Assembly: GCA_001636495.1 (NCBI GenBank)
Contig: KV440964.1
Location: forward strand, 574,666-638,665
Reading direction: 5' to 3'
DNA length: 64,000 nt
Source: Sutcliffiella horikoshii
Lineage (GTDB): Bacteria; Bacillota; Bacilli; Bacillales; Bacillaceae_I
The position numbers were made by a program, and so were the translations under genes. Below the pieces are notes generated by a model. The model made no database searches. It was not told the origin of the DNA and saw only the letters and a list, made by a program, of their open reading frames with translations. The stretch's first letter is position 1. Each line of letters starts with the position of its first letter. This document shows, in pieces, positions 8,442 through 17,843 of this stretch.

Positions 8442-10277
8442 ATGAAAAAGGTAGGTTTTTTTCGATCCATTCATCTTAAATTTGTGGTGATTTATGTATT
8501 GCTGATATTAGTCGCCATGCAGATCATTGGGGTTTATTTTGTCAGCAAGCTCGAAAGCCAGCTTATTGAAAATTTTAATGAATCCCTGAATGAGCGTATC
8601 AATCTTTTGGCATACAGCATTGAACAAGAAATAAAGAAGCAGCGGGATGATACCTCCCCATCCATTGAGGAAGATATCCGTGCCGTGCTGCAAGATGTAA
8701 CGATGGAAGACATTGATGAGATCCGAGTGATGAATGCAAACAGCAGGGTCTTGGGGACTTCTAATCCATACAATCAAACAAGTGTCGGAAAAAGGACGAC
8801 AGAGCTTTTAGTAAAAAGAGCTTTAGTCACTGGAAAGTCAACTCCTAAGGATGCTATAGATCGACAGACCTTGAATAGGATTAGACAAATAGCTACCCCT
8901 GTCAAATCCAATAACCAAGAGATTATCGGTGCCATTTACGTAGAGGCTTCCATGGAGAAGCTATATACACAAATGCGGCAGATCAATGGAATTTTTGCTA
9001 CAGGAACGACCATTGCCATGGCATTTACCGCTGTACTTGGCGTAATCCTTGCCCAGACCATTACAAGACCGATGTCGGATATGAGAAAACAGGCCCTGGA
9101 AATGGCGAGAGGTAACTTTTCTCGTAAGGTTAATATTTACGGAAATGATGAAATTGGTCAGTTGGCGCTTTCCTTTAACAACTTGACCAAAAAGCTGCAG
9201 GAAGCGCAAGCAACGACTGAGGGTGAACGGAGAAAGCTGAGTTCTGTTTTATCACATATGACAGATGGTGTCATTGCCACCGATAGAAAAGGAAGGGTCA
9301 TTCTCATAAATGAGCCTGCTTTGGGAATGCTGAACGTTCCACGTGAAACAGTTATTAATAAAACGATTATTGAAGTGCTGGGGATTGAAGAAACCCACAC
9401 TTTTGACCTGTTAATTTCCGAACAGGAATCGCTAATTCTTGATTTTAGTACAGAGAATAAACCGTTTATACTCAGGGCGACCAACTCCGTTATCCAGAAG
9501 GAAACAGGGTTTATCAATGGATTGATAACCGTCTTGCACGATATTACCGAACAGGAGAAAATCGATCAGGAGCGTCGGGAATTTGTGGCGAATGTATCGC
9601 ATGAATTAAGAACGCCATTGACTACAATGCGCAGCTATTTAGAGGCATTAGCGGATGGAGCCTGGAAGGATGACGAGATCGCCCCTAGGTTCTTGGATGT
9701 CACCCAAACCGAGACGGAAAGAATGATCAGATTGGTAAATGATCTATTACAACTCTCCAAGATGGATTCTAGAGACTATCATTTTTATAAAAAACAGATA
9801 GATTTTGGTGAATTTTTTAATCGAATTATTGACCGATTTGAACTATCCAAATCCCAGAAGGTATCTTTTATCCGGAACATTCCTAACCAGGAGGTTTTGG
9901 TTTCTATCGATACAGATAAAATTACGCAGGTACTGGATAATATCATTTCAAATGCGATGAAATATTCTCCTGAGGGTGGGACCATCATTTTTACCGTTGA
10001 CATAGAGGAAACAGCCAATCAAATTTTGGTCAGCATCAGTGATCAAGGAGTTGGAATTCCAAAGGCTGATATTAATAAAATCTTTGAGCGCTTCTATCGA
10101 GTGGATAAAGCAAGAACAAGAATGCTTGGGGGTACAGGATTGGGGTTGGCGATTGCCAAAGAAATGATCCAAGCCCATGATGGTGATATTTGGGCATCAA
10201 GTGAAGAAGGAAAAGGCACGACCATCTACTTCACACTTCCTATCTCCCAAGAGGAACAAGAGGATGAGTGGGCATGA
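8442..10277 (+). CDS. walK: Sensor histidine kinase WalK (YycG)
   Basis: Membrane histidine kinase partner of WalR. Starting at the ATG of MKKVGFFRSIHLKF gives 611 residues, the B. subtilis length; the open frame extends into walR but without need. Order: first membrane helix (about 13-33), extracellular PAS-like sensor, second helix (about 185-205), HAMP, cytoplasmic PAS, phosphoacceptor motif VSHELRTPLTTMRSY, and ATPase domain with DNIISNAMKYS (N box) and GGTGLGLAIAKEM. The stop overlaps the walH start (ATGA), indicating coupling. Confidence 0.98.
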   Translation: MKKVGFFRSIHLKFVVIYVLLILVAMQIIGVYFVSKLESQLIENFNESLNERINLLAYSIEQEIKKQRDDTSPSIEEDIRAVLQDVTMEDIDEIRVMNANSRVLGTSNPYNQTSVGKRTTELLVKRALVTGKSTPKDAIDRQTLNRIRQIATPVKSNNQEIIGAIYVEASMEKLYTQMRQINGIFATGTTIAMAFTAVLGVILAQTITRPMSDMRKQALEMARGNFSRKVNIYGNDEIGQLALSFNNLTKKLQEAQATTEGERRKLSSVLSHMTDGVIATDRKGRVILINEPALGMLNVPRETVINKTIIEVLGIEETHTFDLLISEQESLILDFSTENKPFILRATNSVIQKETGFINGLITVLHDITEQEKIDQERREFVANVSHELRTPLTTMRSYLEALADGAWKDDEIAPRFLDVTQTETERMIRLVNDLLQLSKMDSRDYHFYKKQIDFGEFFNRIIDRFELSKSQKVSFIRNIPNQEVLVSIDTDKITQVLDNIISNAMKYSPEGGTIIFTVDIEETANQILVSISDQGVGIPKADINKIFERFYRVDKARTRMLGGTGLGLAIAKEMIQAHDGDIWASSEEGKGTTIYFTLPISQEEQEDEWA

Positions 10278-11614
10278 ATTATGAAACTATTAAATCATTA
10301 ATTTTAACCTTTCTTGTACTACTAAGCCTTGTTCTTACATGGAATCTGTGGACCTATCAACCTGATTATGAATACATCAACAGTGATCGGGTCATCAGTG
10401 ATGTGGAAATCCGGCAAAAGAGGGAAATCAACAAAATTGTTAAACCAAGCCATATGCTTTTCCATTTTGAGGATGTTCATCACGGCAATGTGGATACAGA
10501 CCGTTTTCTCAATGAGTTCAAAAATTGGAGTCTATACGACATCGAACGGGTGGATAATTACACCAATGATTTTACCTCATTCATGCATGGCAGCAGAAAA
10601 ATGGAAGTGGTATTTCCTGATGATATTCCTTTGCAGACGTTCCGTTTTCTAACAAGCTTTGGGGACAGTGAAATTCCTCCTAATATTTATGTCAACAGAA
10701 TACTGATTGATTTTAACGTTGTATCTGAAGGTAGTGAGCAAACCATCTTCTTGGTCAACTACGAAGAGAAGGAAGTTTATTCGGCAAGAGTAAGCAATCT
10801 GTCGCTTAATCAACTCGAGCGTAGCTTTTACCAAACAGCAAGAACCAATCCGCTTTACCTCTCTTTAAAAGCGGAGGATGATCGATATGTATTCTTCCCT
10901 GCCCTGGATAGGAAAGAGGAGCAAATCCGCACCTATAGTTACTTTACAGATCAGTTGAATCCGGAAGATTTCAAGGATGCACTTTTTAGCGATCCGAGTA
11001 TTGTAACGAAAGACATGACGCTCGATGCGGAGGTATACCGTGATGATTCCAGGCTGATGAGGGTAACCAATCATGATTATAAACTCCAATATGTAAACCC
11101 CGGAAATACCGGACAAGGAAATACATTGGAATTCAATGTGATTGAGCAAGGAATCGATTTTGTGAATAATCATAGCGGGTGGACGGGACCTGTCGAAAAC
11201 TATAAGCTGGATAAATGGAATAGGAGTACCTTGGAGGACACCGTTTCCTTTCGCATGTATGTTGGTGACTATCCAATATTCAACTTTAATTCAGATGCTG
11301 TTACAGAGATTGTGCAGTCCTGGAGGAATAACGAACTACGTGAATATACTAGGCCAATCTTCGAGTTTGGGATAATTGTTCCGAGATCCCCTCAAAAGCA
11401 ACTTCCAAGTGGCAAGCGTGTCCTTAGGGAAATCGATAAGTTAAATATTGATCCAAGTAAGGTGACAGATATTAAAATTGCCTATGAATTGAAGCGAAGT
11501 TCTGAAACGACGGAAATTATCACAATTGACCCTATATGGGTCTATCAGGAAAGTAATACAACATGGTACAAGATGAACTTTACGGAAACTGATGATTTGG
11601 AAGGGGGAATGTAA
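10274..11614 (+). CDS. walH: WalK regulator WalH (YycH)
   Basis: 446 residues. One N-terminal membrane segment (LILTFLVLLSLVLTWNLW) followed by a large extracellular domain. In B. subtilis YycH interacts with YycI and WalK within the membrane and restrains kinase activity. The ATG at 10274 overlaps the walK stop and follows GAGGATGAG; a GTG two codons earlier is possible but less likely. Assignment rests on position and the family's N-terminal pattern (YETIKSLILTFLV). Confidence 0.95.
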   Translation: MNYETIKSLILTFLVLLSLVLTWNLWTYQPDYEYINSDRVISDVEIRQKREINKIVKPSHMLFHFEDVHHGNVDTDRFLNEFKNWSLYDIERVDNYTNDFTSFMHGSRKMEVVFPDDIPLQTFRFLTSFGDSEIPPNIYVNRILIDFNVVSEGSEQTIFLVNYEEKEVYSARVSNLSLNQLERSFYQTARTNPLYLSLKAEDDRYVFFPALDRKEEQIRTYSYFTDQLNPEDFKDALFSDPSIVTKDMTLDAEVYRDDSRLMRVTNHDYKLQYVNPGNTGQGNTLEFNVIEQGIDFVNNHSGWTGPVENYKLDKWNRSTLEDTVSFRMYVGDYPIFNFNSDAVTEIVQSWRNNELREYTRPIFEFGIIVPRSPQKQLPSGKRVLREIDKLNIDPSKVTDIKIAYELKRSSETTEIITIDPIWVYQESNTTWYKMNFTETDDLEGGM

Positions 11615-11615
11615 G

Positions 11616-12407
11616 ATGGATTGGAGGAAAACCAAGACAATCTTCATCCTTACGTTCCTTGTCTTAAATATCTTTCTTGGTGCTCAGATACTTGATAAGA
11701 GAGAGAAAAGTCAGTTGGATTTACTTGCTGAAGCTTCCACAGAGGAACAGTTTGAGGTAGATGAAATCACCTATGCGGACCTTCCGAAAGCACCTTCTAA
11801 AGAAAGTTATATTAGCGGAAGCAGCTATGTGTTCACAGATGAAGATGTAGAAAAGTTGATGAAAAAGGATCAAGAGGTAAAGCGTGTAGACGAAACGACG
11901 ATCAATGCAGTGTGGAAGGAACCGATTGCGCTTCCTGAAACTAACATGACCTCAAGGCTCAATACGGTTTTCCAAGATCAGATCCTTTTTGCCGATCAAT
12001 ATAAGTTCTGGGGCTATAATCCGGTCAGCAATACGTTATATTTTTTCCAGCAATATGATGGAAAGCATATTTACAGTAACTCGAGCGGGATGGTAACGGT
12101 GCAGTTGAACGAACTTGGTCAGATCGTTTCCTATGTGCAGACATATATCACGGATCTTGAGGACATGGAAGTGGAGCAGGATGTCATCTCTGTTTTCAAT
12201 GCACTGGAGAATTTGTATAACAGCGGGGACCTGACACCAAGAAGCCATGTCGGCCACATGGAACTCGGTTATTACACCTTATTGGATAATACGAACTCGC
12301 ATGTATTGATCCCGACCTGGCATATCGTCATCAACGAAGAGCAGGACTTTTTCGTGAACGCCTTTGAAGGATCCATTATTAAAAAAGACAATCGAACATT
12401 GGAGTGA
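11616..12407 (+). CDS. walI: WalK regulator WalI (YycI)
   Basis: 263 residues with a single N-terminal membrane helix (TIFILTFLVLNIFLGAQIL) and an extracellular domain folded like that of WalH in the known structures. It acts with WalH to modulate WalK. Start ATG is one base after the walH stop and follows GAAGGGGGA; an upstream start inside walH would extend it by eight residues without a ribosome site. Confidence 0.95.
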   Translation: MDWRKTKTIFILTFLVLNIFLGAQILDKREKSQLDLLAEASTEEQFEVDEITYADLPKAPSKESYISGSSYVFTDEDVEKLMKKDQEVKRVDETTINAVWKEPIALPETNMTSRLNTVFQDQILFADQYKFWGYNPVSNTLYFFQQYDGKHIYSNSSGMVTVQLNELGQIVSYVQTYITDLEDMEVEQDVISVFNALENLYNSGDLTPRSHVGHMELGYYTLLDNTNSHVLIPTWHIVINEEQDFFVNAFEGSIIKKDNRTLE

Positions 12408-12413
12408 AGTGAC

Positions 12414-13208
12414 ATGAGCCTGCATTTTAGCGTGCTTGCAAGCGGCAGCACAGGAAATGCAATTTATGTCGCAACAGAGGAGCATTCTTTATTAATCGAT
12501 GCTGGTTTGAGCGGCAAAAAAATGCAAGAACTGTTTAACGGGATAGGCAGAAAAATAGAAAACCTATCCGGAATCCTAGTAACACATGAGCATAGCGATC
12601 ACATTAAGGGGCTTGGCGTGCTTGCGAGAAAGTACAAGCTCCCGATCTATGCCAACGAAAAGACATGGAAAGCGATGGACGGCCTCGTAGGCCTCATCCC
12701 GACTGAGCAAAAATTCAATTTTGAACTCGAACAGGTGAAAACATTCGGCGGACTTGATGTTCAATCCTTCGGTGTATCTCACGATGCAGCAGAGCCGATG
12801 TTCTATTCCTTCCATGATGGCGATAAAAAAGTTGTGGTCATCACCGACACAGGGTATGTGAGCGACAGGGTGAAAGGAATTATTTCTGATGCTGACGCTT
12901 ATGTGTTTGAAAGTAACCATGACGTGCAGATGCTGCAGATGGGACACTATCCTTGGAGCATCAAACGTCGTATCTTGAGCGATGTCGGCCACGTATCCAA
13001 TGAGGATGCGGCCCTTGCCATGGCAGATGTTATGGGAGACAAAACGAAGCGTATTTATTTGGCGCATTTAAGTAAAGATAATAACATGAAAGATCTAGCG
13101 AGGATGTCTGTCCAGCAAACACTTGCCACACGAGGAGTTATCGTGGGAGAACAAGTGGAATTGTATGACACAGACCCGAACAAACCAACCGCGCTTGCTT
13201 TCGTGTAA
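12414..13208 (+). CDS. walJ: MBL-fold nuclease WalJ (YycJ)
   Basis: 264-residue metallo-beta-lactamase-fold hydrolase. The metal motif THEHSDH is present, with further ligands in VVITDTG and the C-terminal LAHLSKDNN. YycJ from related species is reported to be a 5'-3' exonuclease linked to mismatch repair. It begins six bases after the walI stop, within the same operon. The stop codon lies inside one arm of a 13-bp inverted repeat. Confidence 0.95.
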   Translation: MSLHFSVLASGSTGNAIYVATEEHSLLIDAGLSGKKMQELFNGIGRKIENLSGILVTHEHSDHIKGLGVLARKYKLPIYANEKTWKAMDGLVGLIPTEQKFNFELEQVKTFGGLDVQSFGVSHDAAEPMFYSFHDGDKKVVVITDTGYVSDRVKGIISDADAYVFESNHDVQMLQMGHYPWSIKRRILSDVGHVSNEDAALAMADVMGDKTKRIYLAHLSKDNNMKDLARMSVQQTLATRGVIVGEQVELYDTDPNKPTALAFV

Positions 13209-13274
13209 AAGTCTTAGGCTTAAAGCGCCTTTCTTTTTGTCTTTTTTTCCTAGACCTTTAGGACTTTTACACGA
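13201..13274. repeat. Inverted repeat spanning the walJ-htrC junction
   Basis: TCGTGTAAAAGTC (13201-13213) is repeated inverted as GACTTTTACACGA (13262-13274) with 48 bases between; the left arm contains the walJ stop codon. The loop contains AGGC/GCCT followed by T-rich sequence, a weak terminator-like structure. Confidence 0.7.
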
Positions 13275-13327
13275 AGCGGCCGATGAAGTTGGTTACGACG
13301 TGAGATGTGAAAGAAAGGAAGGACAAC

Positions 13328-14581
13328 ATGGGATATTACGACAAACAAGATCCATCCGAACACTCTAAACAAAAAGGAAACAGAGGAAGATACATTCTTC
13401 CTGGACTTGTAGCATTGTCACTTGGCGTATTACTACTGGTGGTGGCGTTCCCCGGGCTGACAGGGAGGGTAATGCCGGACGTAACGGAAAGGCAGACGGA
13501 GGAGCAACGCGAGCAGTTGCCGAACCAACCTGAATCAGGCGGGACGGCAGCAGAAATCCGCAACGTCTCTGTCAATGTAACGTCAGGTGTTACCGAAGCG
13601 GTGGATAATGTCGCAGAAGCAGTTGTCGGCGTCATCAATCTTCAAAATGCGTCCTTTTGGAACGATACAGAAGTCGAAACAGACGAAGAAGGCGAAGCAG
13701 GAACAGGCTCTGGTGTCATTTATAAAAAAGAAAACGGAAAAGCTTATGTAGTAACAAACTATCATGTTATTGAAGGGGCAAGTCAGGTGGAGTTGAGCCT
13801 GATTGACGGAACAAGGGTGCCGGCAGAGGTACTAGGAGAAGACCCGCTGACAGACCTTGCTGTGTTGTCCATGACCGATGAAATGGTCACGAAAGTGGCA
13901 GACTTCGGCAACTCTGATAGCGTTCGTACAGGCGAACCCGTTATTGCCATCGGAAATCCGCTTGGACTGCAATTTTCTGGTTCGGTTACACAAGGAATCA
14001 TCTCGGGGACAGACCGAAGCATTCCTGTTGACGTGAACAGGGACGGCACACCTGACTGGCATGCAGATGTCATGCAGACGGATGCTGCCATCAACCCAGG
14101 TAATAGCGGCGGAGCTTTGATTAATATTCAAGGAAAAGTCATCGGCATCAACTCGATGAAAATTGCCCAGTCCGCGGTAGAAGGAATCGGTCTCGCCATT
14201 CCGGTTAACTCAGCGATTCCCATCATTAATGACTTGGAGCAATACGGTCAGGTTAAGCGTCCTTACTTCGGCGTTAGCATTGGCTCGTTGTCGGATGTAT
14301 CAAGCTACCACTGGCAACAGACCTTGAAGCTTCCGAAAGAGGTTAGTGCGGGAGTGTATATTACAGGCGTGGCGCCTGGTTCACCGGCAGCAAAAGCAGG
14401 GTTGCAGGAGTATGATGTGATCGTGGACCTTGACGGCGAGCAGGTGCGTGATGTGATTGAGCTACGCAAACATCTTTACAATGAAAAGCAGGTTGGCGAC
14501 GATATGGTGGTTACGTTCTTTCGAGGCAAGGAAGAAAAGGCGACCACGGTCAATCTGACGGAAGATACGACAGGCGAATAG
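13328..14581 (+). CDS. htrC: HtrA/DegP-family serine protease (HtrC, YyxA)
   Basis: Membrane-anchored quality-control protease, 417 residues. A cytoplasmic N-terminus is followed by one membrane helix (about residues 22-43), then a trypsin-like domain with catalytic H in VVTNYHVIEG, D in PLTDLAVL and S in INPGNSGGAL, then one PDZ domain beginning about YFGVSIGS. The ATG follows GAAAGGAAGG; an earlier in-frame ATG at 13307 adds only seven residues without a better site. Last gene of the walRK cluster, where B. subtilis has yyxA/htrC. Confidence 0.92.
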   Translation: MGYYDKQDPSEHSKQKGNRGRYILPGLVALSLGVLLLVVAFPGLTGRVMPDVTERQTEEQREQLPNQPESGGTAAEIRNVSVNVTSGVTEAVDNVAEAVVGVINLQNASFWNDTEVETDEEGEAGTGSGVIYKKENGKAYVVTNYHVIEGASQVELSLIDGTRVPAEVLGEDPLTDLAVLSMTDEMVTKVADFGNSDSVRTGEPVIAIGNPLGLQFSGSVTQGIISGTDRSIPVDVNRDGTPDWHADVMQTDAAINPGNSGGALINIQGKVIGINSMKIAQSAVEGIGLAIPVNSAIPIINDLEQYGQVKRPYFGVSIGSLSDVSSYHWQQTLKLPKEVSAGVYITGVAPGSPAAKAGLQEYDVIVDLDGEQVRDVIELRKHLYNEKQVGDDMVVTFFRGKEEKATTVNLTEDTTGE

Positions 14582-14589
14582 AGGAAAAG

Positions 14590-14622
14590 GGGAGGGATAG
14601 TAGGACAAATCTCTCCTCTTTT
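14590..14622 (+). terminator. Intrinsic terminator after htrC
   Basis: GGAGGGAT pairs with ATCTCTCC (one G-T pair), followed by TCTTTTTG. Confidence 0.7.
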
Positions 14623-14634
14623 TGTTTAATAACA

Positions 14635-14906
14635 TGTGGATAAATGGTATTCTAATGAAGGTGAAAAAGGATTCGAAAGGATTGTGGATAAAATGAAATG
14701 CTGTTTAGAGCATATTGAATTAGCAATGGAAATGTACATAGATGAACACGAAGAAGCACCAATTCTAGAGATGTTACCTGAGGAAGAAAAGTTATCAACA
14801 ACCTGTGAATTTTGTAAAGAAGCTGCAATATATATGGTGGGGAACTAGTATTCGCCCACTAAATGTGGATAGAAATTGTTGATATGTGGATAACTTCTGT
14901 GGATAA
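14635..14906. promoter_or_regulatory. Cluster of five DnaA boxes around the CxxH gene and before rlmH
   Basis: TGTGGATAA (reverse complement of the DnaA box TTATCCACA) occurs perfectly at 14635-14643, 14683-14691, 14885-14893 and 14898-14906, and once with a single mismatch (TGTGGATAG) at 14864-14872. All five point the same way. Two of them sit 13 bases apart directly before the rlmH start. Confidence 0.85.
14693..14848 (+). CDS. Small CxxH/CxxC motif protein (YyzF-like)
   Basis: 51-residue protein starting MKCCLEHIELAMEMY with a CCxxH motif near the N-terminus and CEFC near the C-terminus, suggesting one zinc-binding site. It matches the small CxxH/CxxC protein encoded between yyxA and rlmH in B. 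subtilis; function is unknown to me. A weak ribosome site (GAAAGGA) precedes the ATG. An upstream GTG at 14636 would add 19 residues but lacks a ribosome site and falls in a DnaA box. Confidence 0.8.
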   Translation: MKCCLEHIELAMEMYIDEHEEAPILEMLPEEEKLSTTCEFCKEAAIYMVGN

Positions 14907-14930
14907 ACTGTTTGCAAGGTGGTATGACAT

Positions 14931-15410
14931 GTGAATATCTCAATAATCACAATAGGAAAACTAAAAGAGAAGTATCTGAAACAAGGAATAAATGAGTATT
15001 TGAAACGTTTGAGTGCCTACGCAAAAATAGACATCATTGAGCTCCCAGACGAAAAAGCACCAGAACAACTAAGCGATGCCGAAATGGAACAAGTGAAAAA
15101 TAAAGAAGGCGAACGGATCCTAGCGAAGATTTCAGATAACACCCATGTGATTGCTTTGGCGATTGAAGGGAAGCAACGTTCCTCTGAAGAATTAGCGAAG
15201 GAAATGGACAAGCTAGCTACTTACGGGAAGAGTAAAGTGGCGTTTGTTATTGGGGGATCGCTTGGTTTGAGTAGTGCGGTCATGAAGAGAGCGAATGACA
15301 CGTTGTCTTTTTCTAAGATGACGTTTCCGCATCAGTTGATGAAGTTGATATTGTTGGAGCAGGTTTATCGGGGGTTTAGGATTATAAGAAATGAACCTTA
15401 TCATAAGTAA
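14931..15410 (+). CDS. rlmH: 23S rRNA pseudouridine-1915 N3-methyltransferase RlmH
   Basis: SPOUT-family methyltransferase that methylates pseudouridine 1915 in helix 69 of 23S rRNA, using SAM. 159 residues, the usual length. N-terminus [19 protein letters not shown], then the SAM-binding knot FVIGGSLGL and the C-terminal [22 protein letters not shown] and NEPYHK, all characteristic. GTG start after AAGGTGG. DnaA boxes lie immediately upstream. Confidence 0.98.
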   Translation: MNISIITIGKLKEKYLKQGINEYLKRLSAYAKIDIIELPDEKAPEQLSDAEMEQVKNKEGERILAKISDNTHVIALAIEGKQRSSEELAKEMDKLATYGKSKVAFVIGGSLGLSSAVMKRANDTLSFSKMTFPHQLMKLILLEQVYRGFRIIRNEPYHK

Positions 15411-15449
15411 ATGAGGTTTTTGATGTATGAAAGTAATTAAAAGTCCATA

Positions 15450-15478
15450 ATACCGAGTTACATATAATAACTCGGTAT
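15450..15478. terminator. Perfect hairpin between convergent rlmH and the DUF2238 gene
   Basis: ATACCGAGTTA pairs perfectly with TAACTCGGTAT around a seven-base loop. T-runs are poor on both sides; it may serve both converging genes. Confidence 0.6.
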
Positions 15479-15541
15479 CTTGGTCATATATCCTGTTTCT
15501 TTAATTTTGCACCTATATATTTTTAAATAGATACCAACCAT

Positions 15542-16162
15542 TTATCTAGATTTTTCTAATCCTCTATAAAGAATTTTTGTGAAGAAAAGCGAAAGAATGG
15601 AACCTATTAGTAAAAGTGACATATCCCACTGGGCGTCCCATATATCTCCTTGCATACCTAAAAAATCTTTTGTGACTTTCCCTTCATTCCCTATTTTTGC
15701 ACTTGCCCACTCAATGATTTCATAGAAAGCCCCGATTGCTAGAGTTATACATAGAGCAATAAAATTTGTAGTTTTACTTTTCGATAAAGCTGTTTTCCTT
15801 AATAATATTTCTATTATAACTAACACAATTGACCCCTTAAGAAAATGACCGAACCGATCATAGTGATTTCTTTGTAAATCAAAATAATCTTTGATCCATG
15901 AAAAGAGAGGGACTTTGGAATAAGAATAATGCCCTCCTATAAACGTTAAAATGACTAGAACAGTAATGATGAAATAGGAAACAGTGGTAAGGTGAAACCG
16001 ATTGTAGGTCGATATTAAAAATATTAAGACTAATACGGAAGGTAAAACCTCCACCAACAAAACCATATAACCTTCTTCAGGTTTAATTAGGGACCAAATA
16101 AGAACAAGTATAACCACAAATAAGAAGAAAAAATGTATTAAACTATTTATTTTATGTGACAT
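15542..16162 (-). CDS. DUF2238 (YjdF-like) membrane protein
   Basis: 206 residues with about six membrane helices. The family signature is clear: FIGGHYSYSKVP, NHYDRFGHFLKG, GAFYEIIEWA and FLGMQGDIWDAQWDM. YjdF/DUF2238 proteins are conserved inner-membrane proteins without an assigned function. Start ATG has GGAGTG upstream on the minus strand. It converges with rlmH and is not in an operon. Confidence 0.85.
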   Translation of the reverse strand: MSHKINSLIHFFFLFVVILVLIWSLIKPEEGYMVLLVEVLPSVLVLIFLISTYNRFHLTTVSYFIITVLVILTFIGGHYSYSKVPLFSWIKDYFDLQRNHYDRFGHFLKGSIVLVIIEILLRKTALSKSKTTNFIALCITLAIGAFYEIIEWASAKIGNEGKVTKDFLGMQGDIWDAQWDMSLLLIGSILSLFFTKILYRGLEKSR

Positions 16163-16362
16163 TCAAAACACTCCATCAGAAACCAAGATGTATTTAGTAT
16201 TGGCTAAACAATTATATTTTATTGAACAAGGGTAGGTTTGAAATGGTAAACCTCATTTGATCAATATCAATACCTTCCTGATAACCCGCGCACAAAATTA
16301 AGTTATAAAACTTCTACTAAGAGGTATTGTTATCTTTACACAAAATTTGTGGAGGTAACAGT

Positions 16363-17220
16363 ATGCGTTTTGGTGGGGTAGGATTAGTAATTTTAGCAGC
16401 AATATTATGGGGTATTTCCGGTGGACTCGGCGGCTTCTTAATGGATAAAGGTTGGGATCCCCTGGTCATCTCTTTTTATAGGGGAACAGTAGGTTTATTA
16501 TGTATTCTTATTTGGTTCTTGTTCCAGCCGACCCGGTGGAATAGGCCATTGCTATTCTGGTCTATTGTTGCGGGTATTGGAGTAGCAGGGAATTTTATTT
16601 TTTACTTTGTCAGTATCTCTGAGTCCAGTATCGCGGTAGCGGCAACATTGATGTATACTGCGCCGGTTTTTGTGCTTCTTATATCTTTTATATTTCGTCT
16701 TGAACAGGCTTCATTATTTAAGTGGCTGGCTATTGGTTTTGTAATGGGGGGAGTGGTATTGCTGACAGAGGTTTACAGCATTGGCTCCGACAGCATCACA
16801 ATGCTTGGACTTGTTACAGGCTTAGGCGCTGGGTTATCGTATGCATTATTTATTTTTGGTTTTAAATATGCATCCCGCCACGGGCAACCGCAAGGAATTT
16901 TAACGATTGCATTCCTTGCCTTTACTATCATAACGCTGTTTTTCACTGACCGCAGTGAAGCAGCTTCGGTCTTTTACTCAACTGATTTATTATGGATGAT
17001 CCTTTTAGGTATAATCGGAGCAGGCTTGTCATTCTTCTTGTATGTAGTTGGTTTGAAACGAACTTCACCGACTTCGGCTTCCATTATTGCAATGGTGGAA
17101 CCGGTCACTGCATCCCTTTTTGGATTTATTGTTCTGAGTGAACTGCTTACAATAACCCAGCTTGGAGGTATGGCAATCATCTTGGTGACAGTAACCATCT
17201 TAAGTGTGAAGCAGAGTTAA
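16363..17220 (+). CDS. EamA/DMT-family transporter
   Basis: 285-residue membrane protein with two EamA repeats and about ten helices. It opens with the typical ILAAILWGISGGLGGF; the repeat boundary is near residue 145 (LVTGLGAGLSYALFIF), and the second repeat ends in PVTASLFGFIVLSEL. Such proteins export metabolites or amino acids; the substrate cannot be read. Start ATG follows GGAGG. Transcribed alone and ended by a large palindrome. Confidence 0.88.
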   Translation: MRFGGVGLVILAAILWGISGGLGGFLMDKGWDPLVISFYRGTVGLLCILIWFLFQPTRWNRPLLFWSIVAGIGVAGNFIFYFVSISESSIAVAATLMYTAPVFVLLISFIFRLEQASLFKWLAIGFVMGGVVLLTEVYSIGSDSITMLGLVTGLGAGLSYALFIFGFKYASRHGQPQGILTIAFLAFTIITLFFTDRSEAASVFYSTDLLWMILLGIIGAGLSFFLYVVGLKRTSPTSASIIAMVEPVTASLFGFIVLSELLTITQLGGMAIILVTVTILSVKQS

Positions 17221-17236
17221 AAAGCACCTCTAAAGC

Positions 17237-17286
17237 AAAACAGGGACGGTTCTCTGCTTCCAAAGCAGCAGAACCGTCCCTGTTTG
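17237..17286 (+). terminator. Large palindrome after the EamA gene
   Basis: AAACAGGGACGGTTC pairs with GAACCGTCCCTGTTT over 15 bp, with an inner CTGCTT/AAGCAG stem. Such 'GGGACGG...CCGTCCC' palindromes are dispersed in Bacillaceae genomes; here it can end transcription from both the EamA gene and the minus-strand gene at 17310. Confidence 0.7.
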
Positions 17287-17309
17287 TCGTTGTCAGAACT
17301 TAGAGAGTA

Positions 17310-17663
17310 TCATCGATCACATGTAACGACTACAAATTCCCCTGTTCTCATCGATATCGTTTGAGCTGGCGGTCCACTTACTCTTCTTTCGCAAAATACG
17401 TCAAGTGTGGTTAGACCGCAAAGAATTCTAACGTATTGGTCTCCTCTTAAGTTGACGTCTGGTAACCTTCTCGTTGGAGCACCAATAATAGGCAAGCAAA
17501 ACACGACACCAATCTCTCCAGGTCTTAAAATTTCTTCACTTGCTAGGGATGTTCTACTTCTCCCTTCAGCATCGACGACGGTAATTAAATGTCCGCCAAT
17601 GTGAGGGATATTACAGATATTCCCCAAGCCATGCCTGATAGATTTTAAGATGTTTCCTTCCAT
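17310..17663 (-). CDS. Hypothetical protein, 117 residues, possibly sporulation-associated
   Basis: Not recognised. Four cysteines are spread along the chain, in CNIP, VFCLP, CGLTTLDVFCERR and VVTCDR. It is mostly beta-prone and has no signal peptide or membrane helix. It is likely real because AAGGAGGTT lies at a normal distance before the ATG. About 40 bases upstream on the minus strand is CATAGTATA, resembling the -10 box of mother-cell sigma factors (CATANNNTA), but I see no matching -35 at the right distance. It shares strand and neighbourhood with the P-domain-like gene at 19342, which has a better sigma-K-like promoter. Confidence 0.65.
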   Translation of the reverse strand: MEGNILKSIRHGLGNICNIPHIGGHLITVVDAEGRSRTSLASEEILRPGEIGVVFCLPIIGAPTRRLPDVNLRGDQYVRILCGLTTLDVFCERRVSGPPAQTISMRTGEFVVVTCDR

Positions 17664-17843
17664 TTTTTAACCTCCTTTATTTTCATAGATTCATAGATAT
17701 ACTATGCAGTTTAATAGAGTCTGACTGGGCACTTTTAAATAAACAGGCATGTATCCTGCGAGTACCATAGGTCGAAGAGGGATTATTTCTGTGCATACAA
17801 ACACCCTCCCAAGGGTATTCCTCAACTAAAAAGGGTGATAGCT

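Noticed and set aside
13123-13368. 81-codon frame across the walJ-htrC junction
   Set aside because: Overlaps the 3' end of walJ and the start of htrC in another frame; explained by the inverted repeat.
17407-17604. Plus-strand frame opposite the 117-residue gene
   Set aside because: No ribosome site; the minus-strand gene has a strong one.
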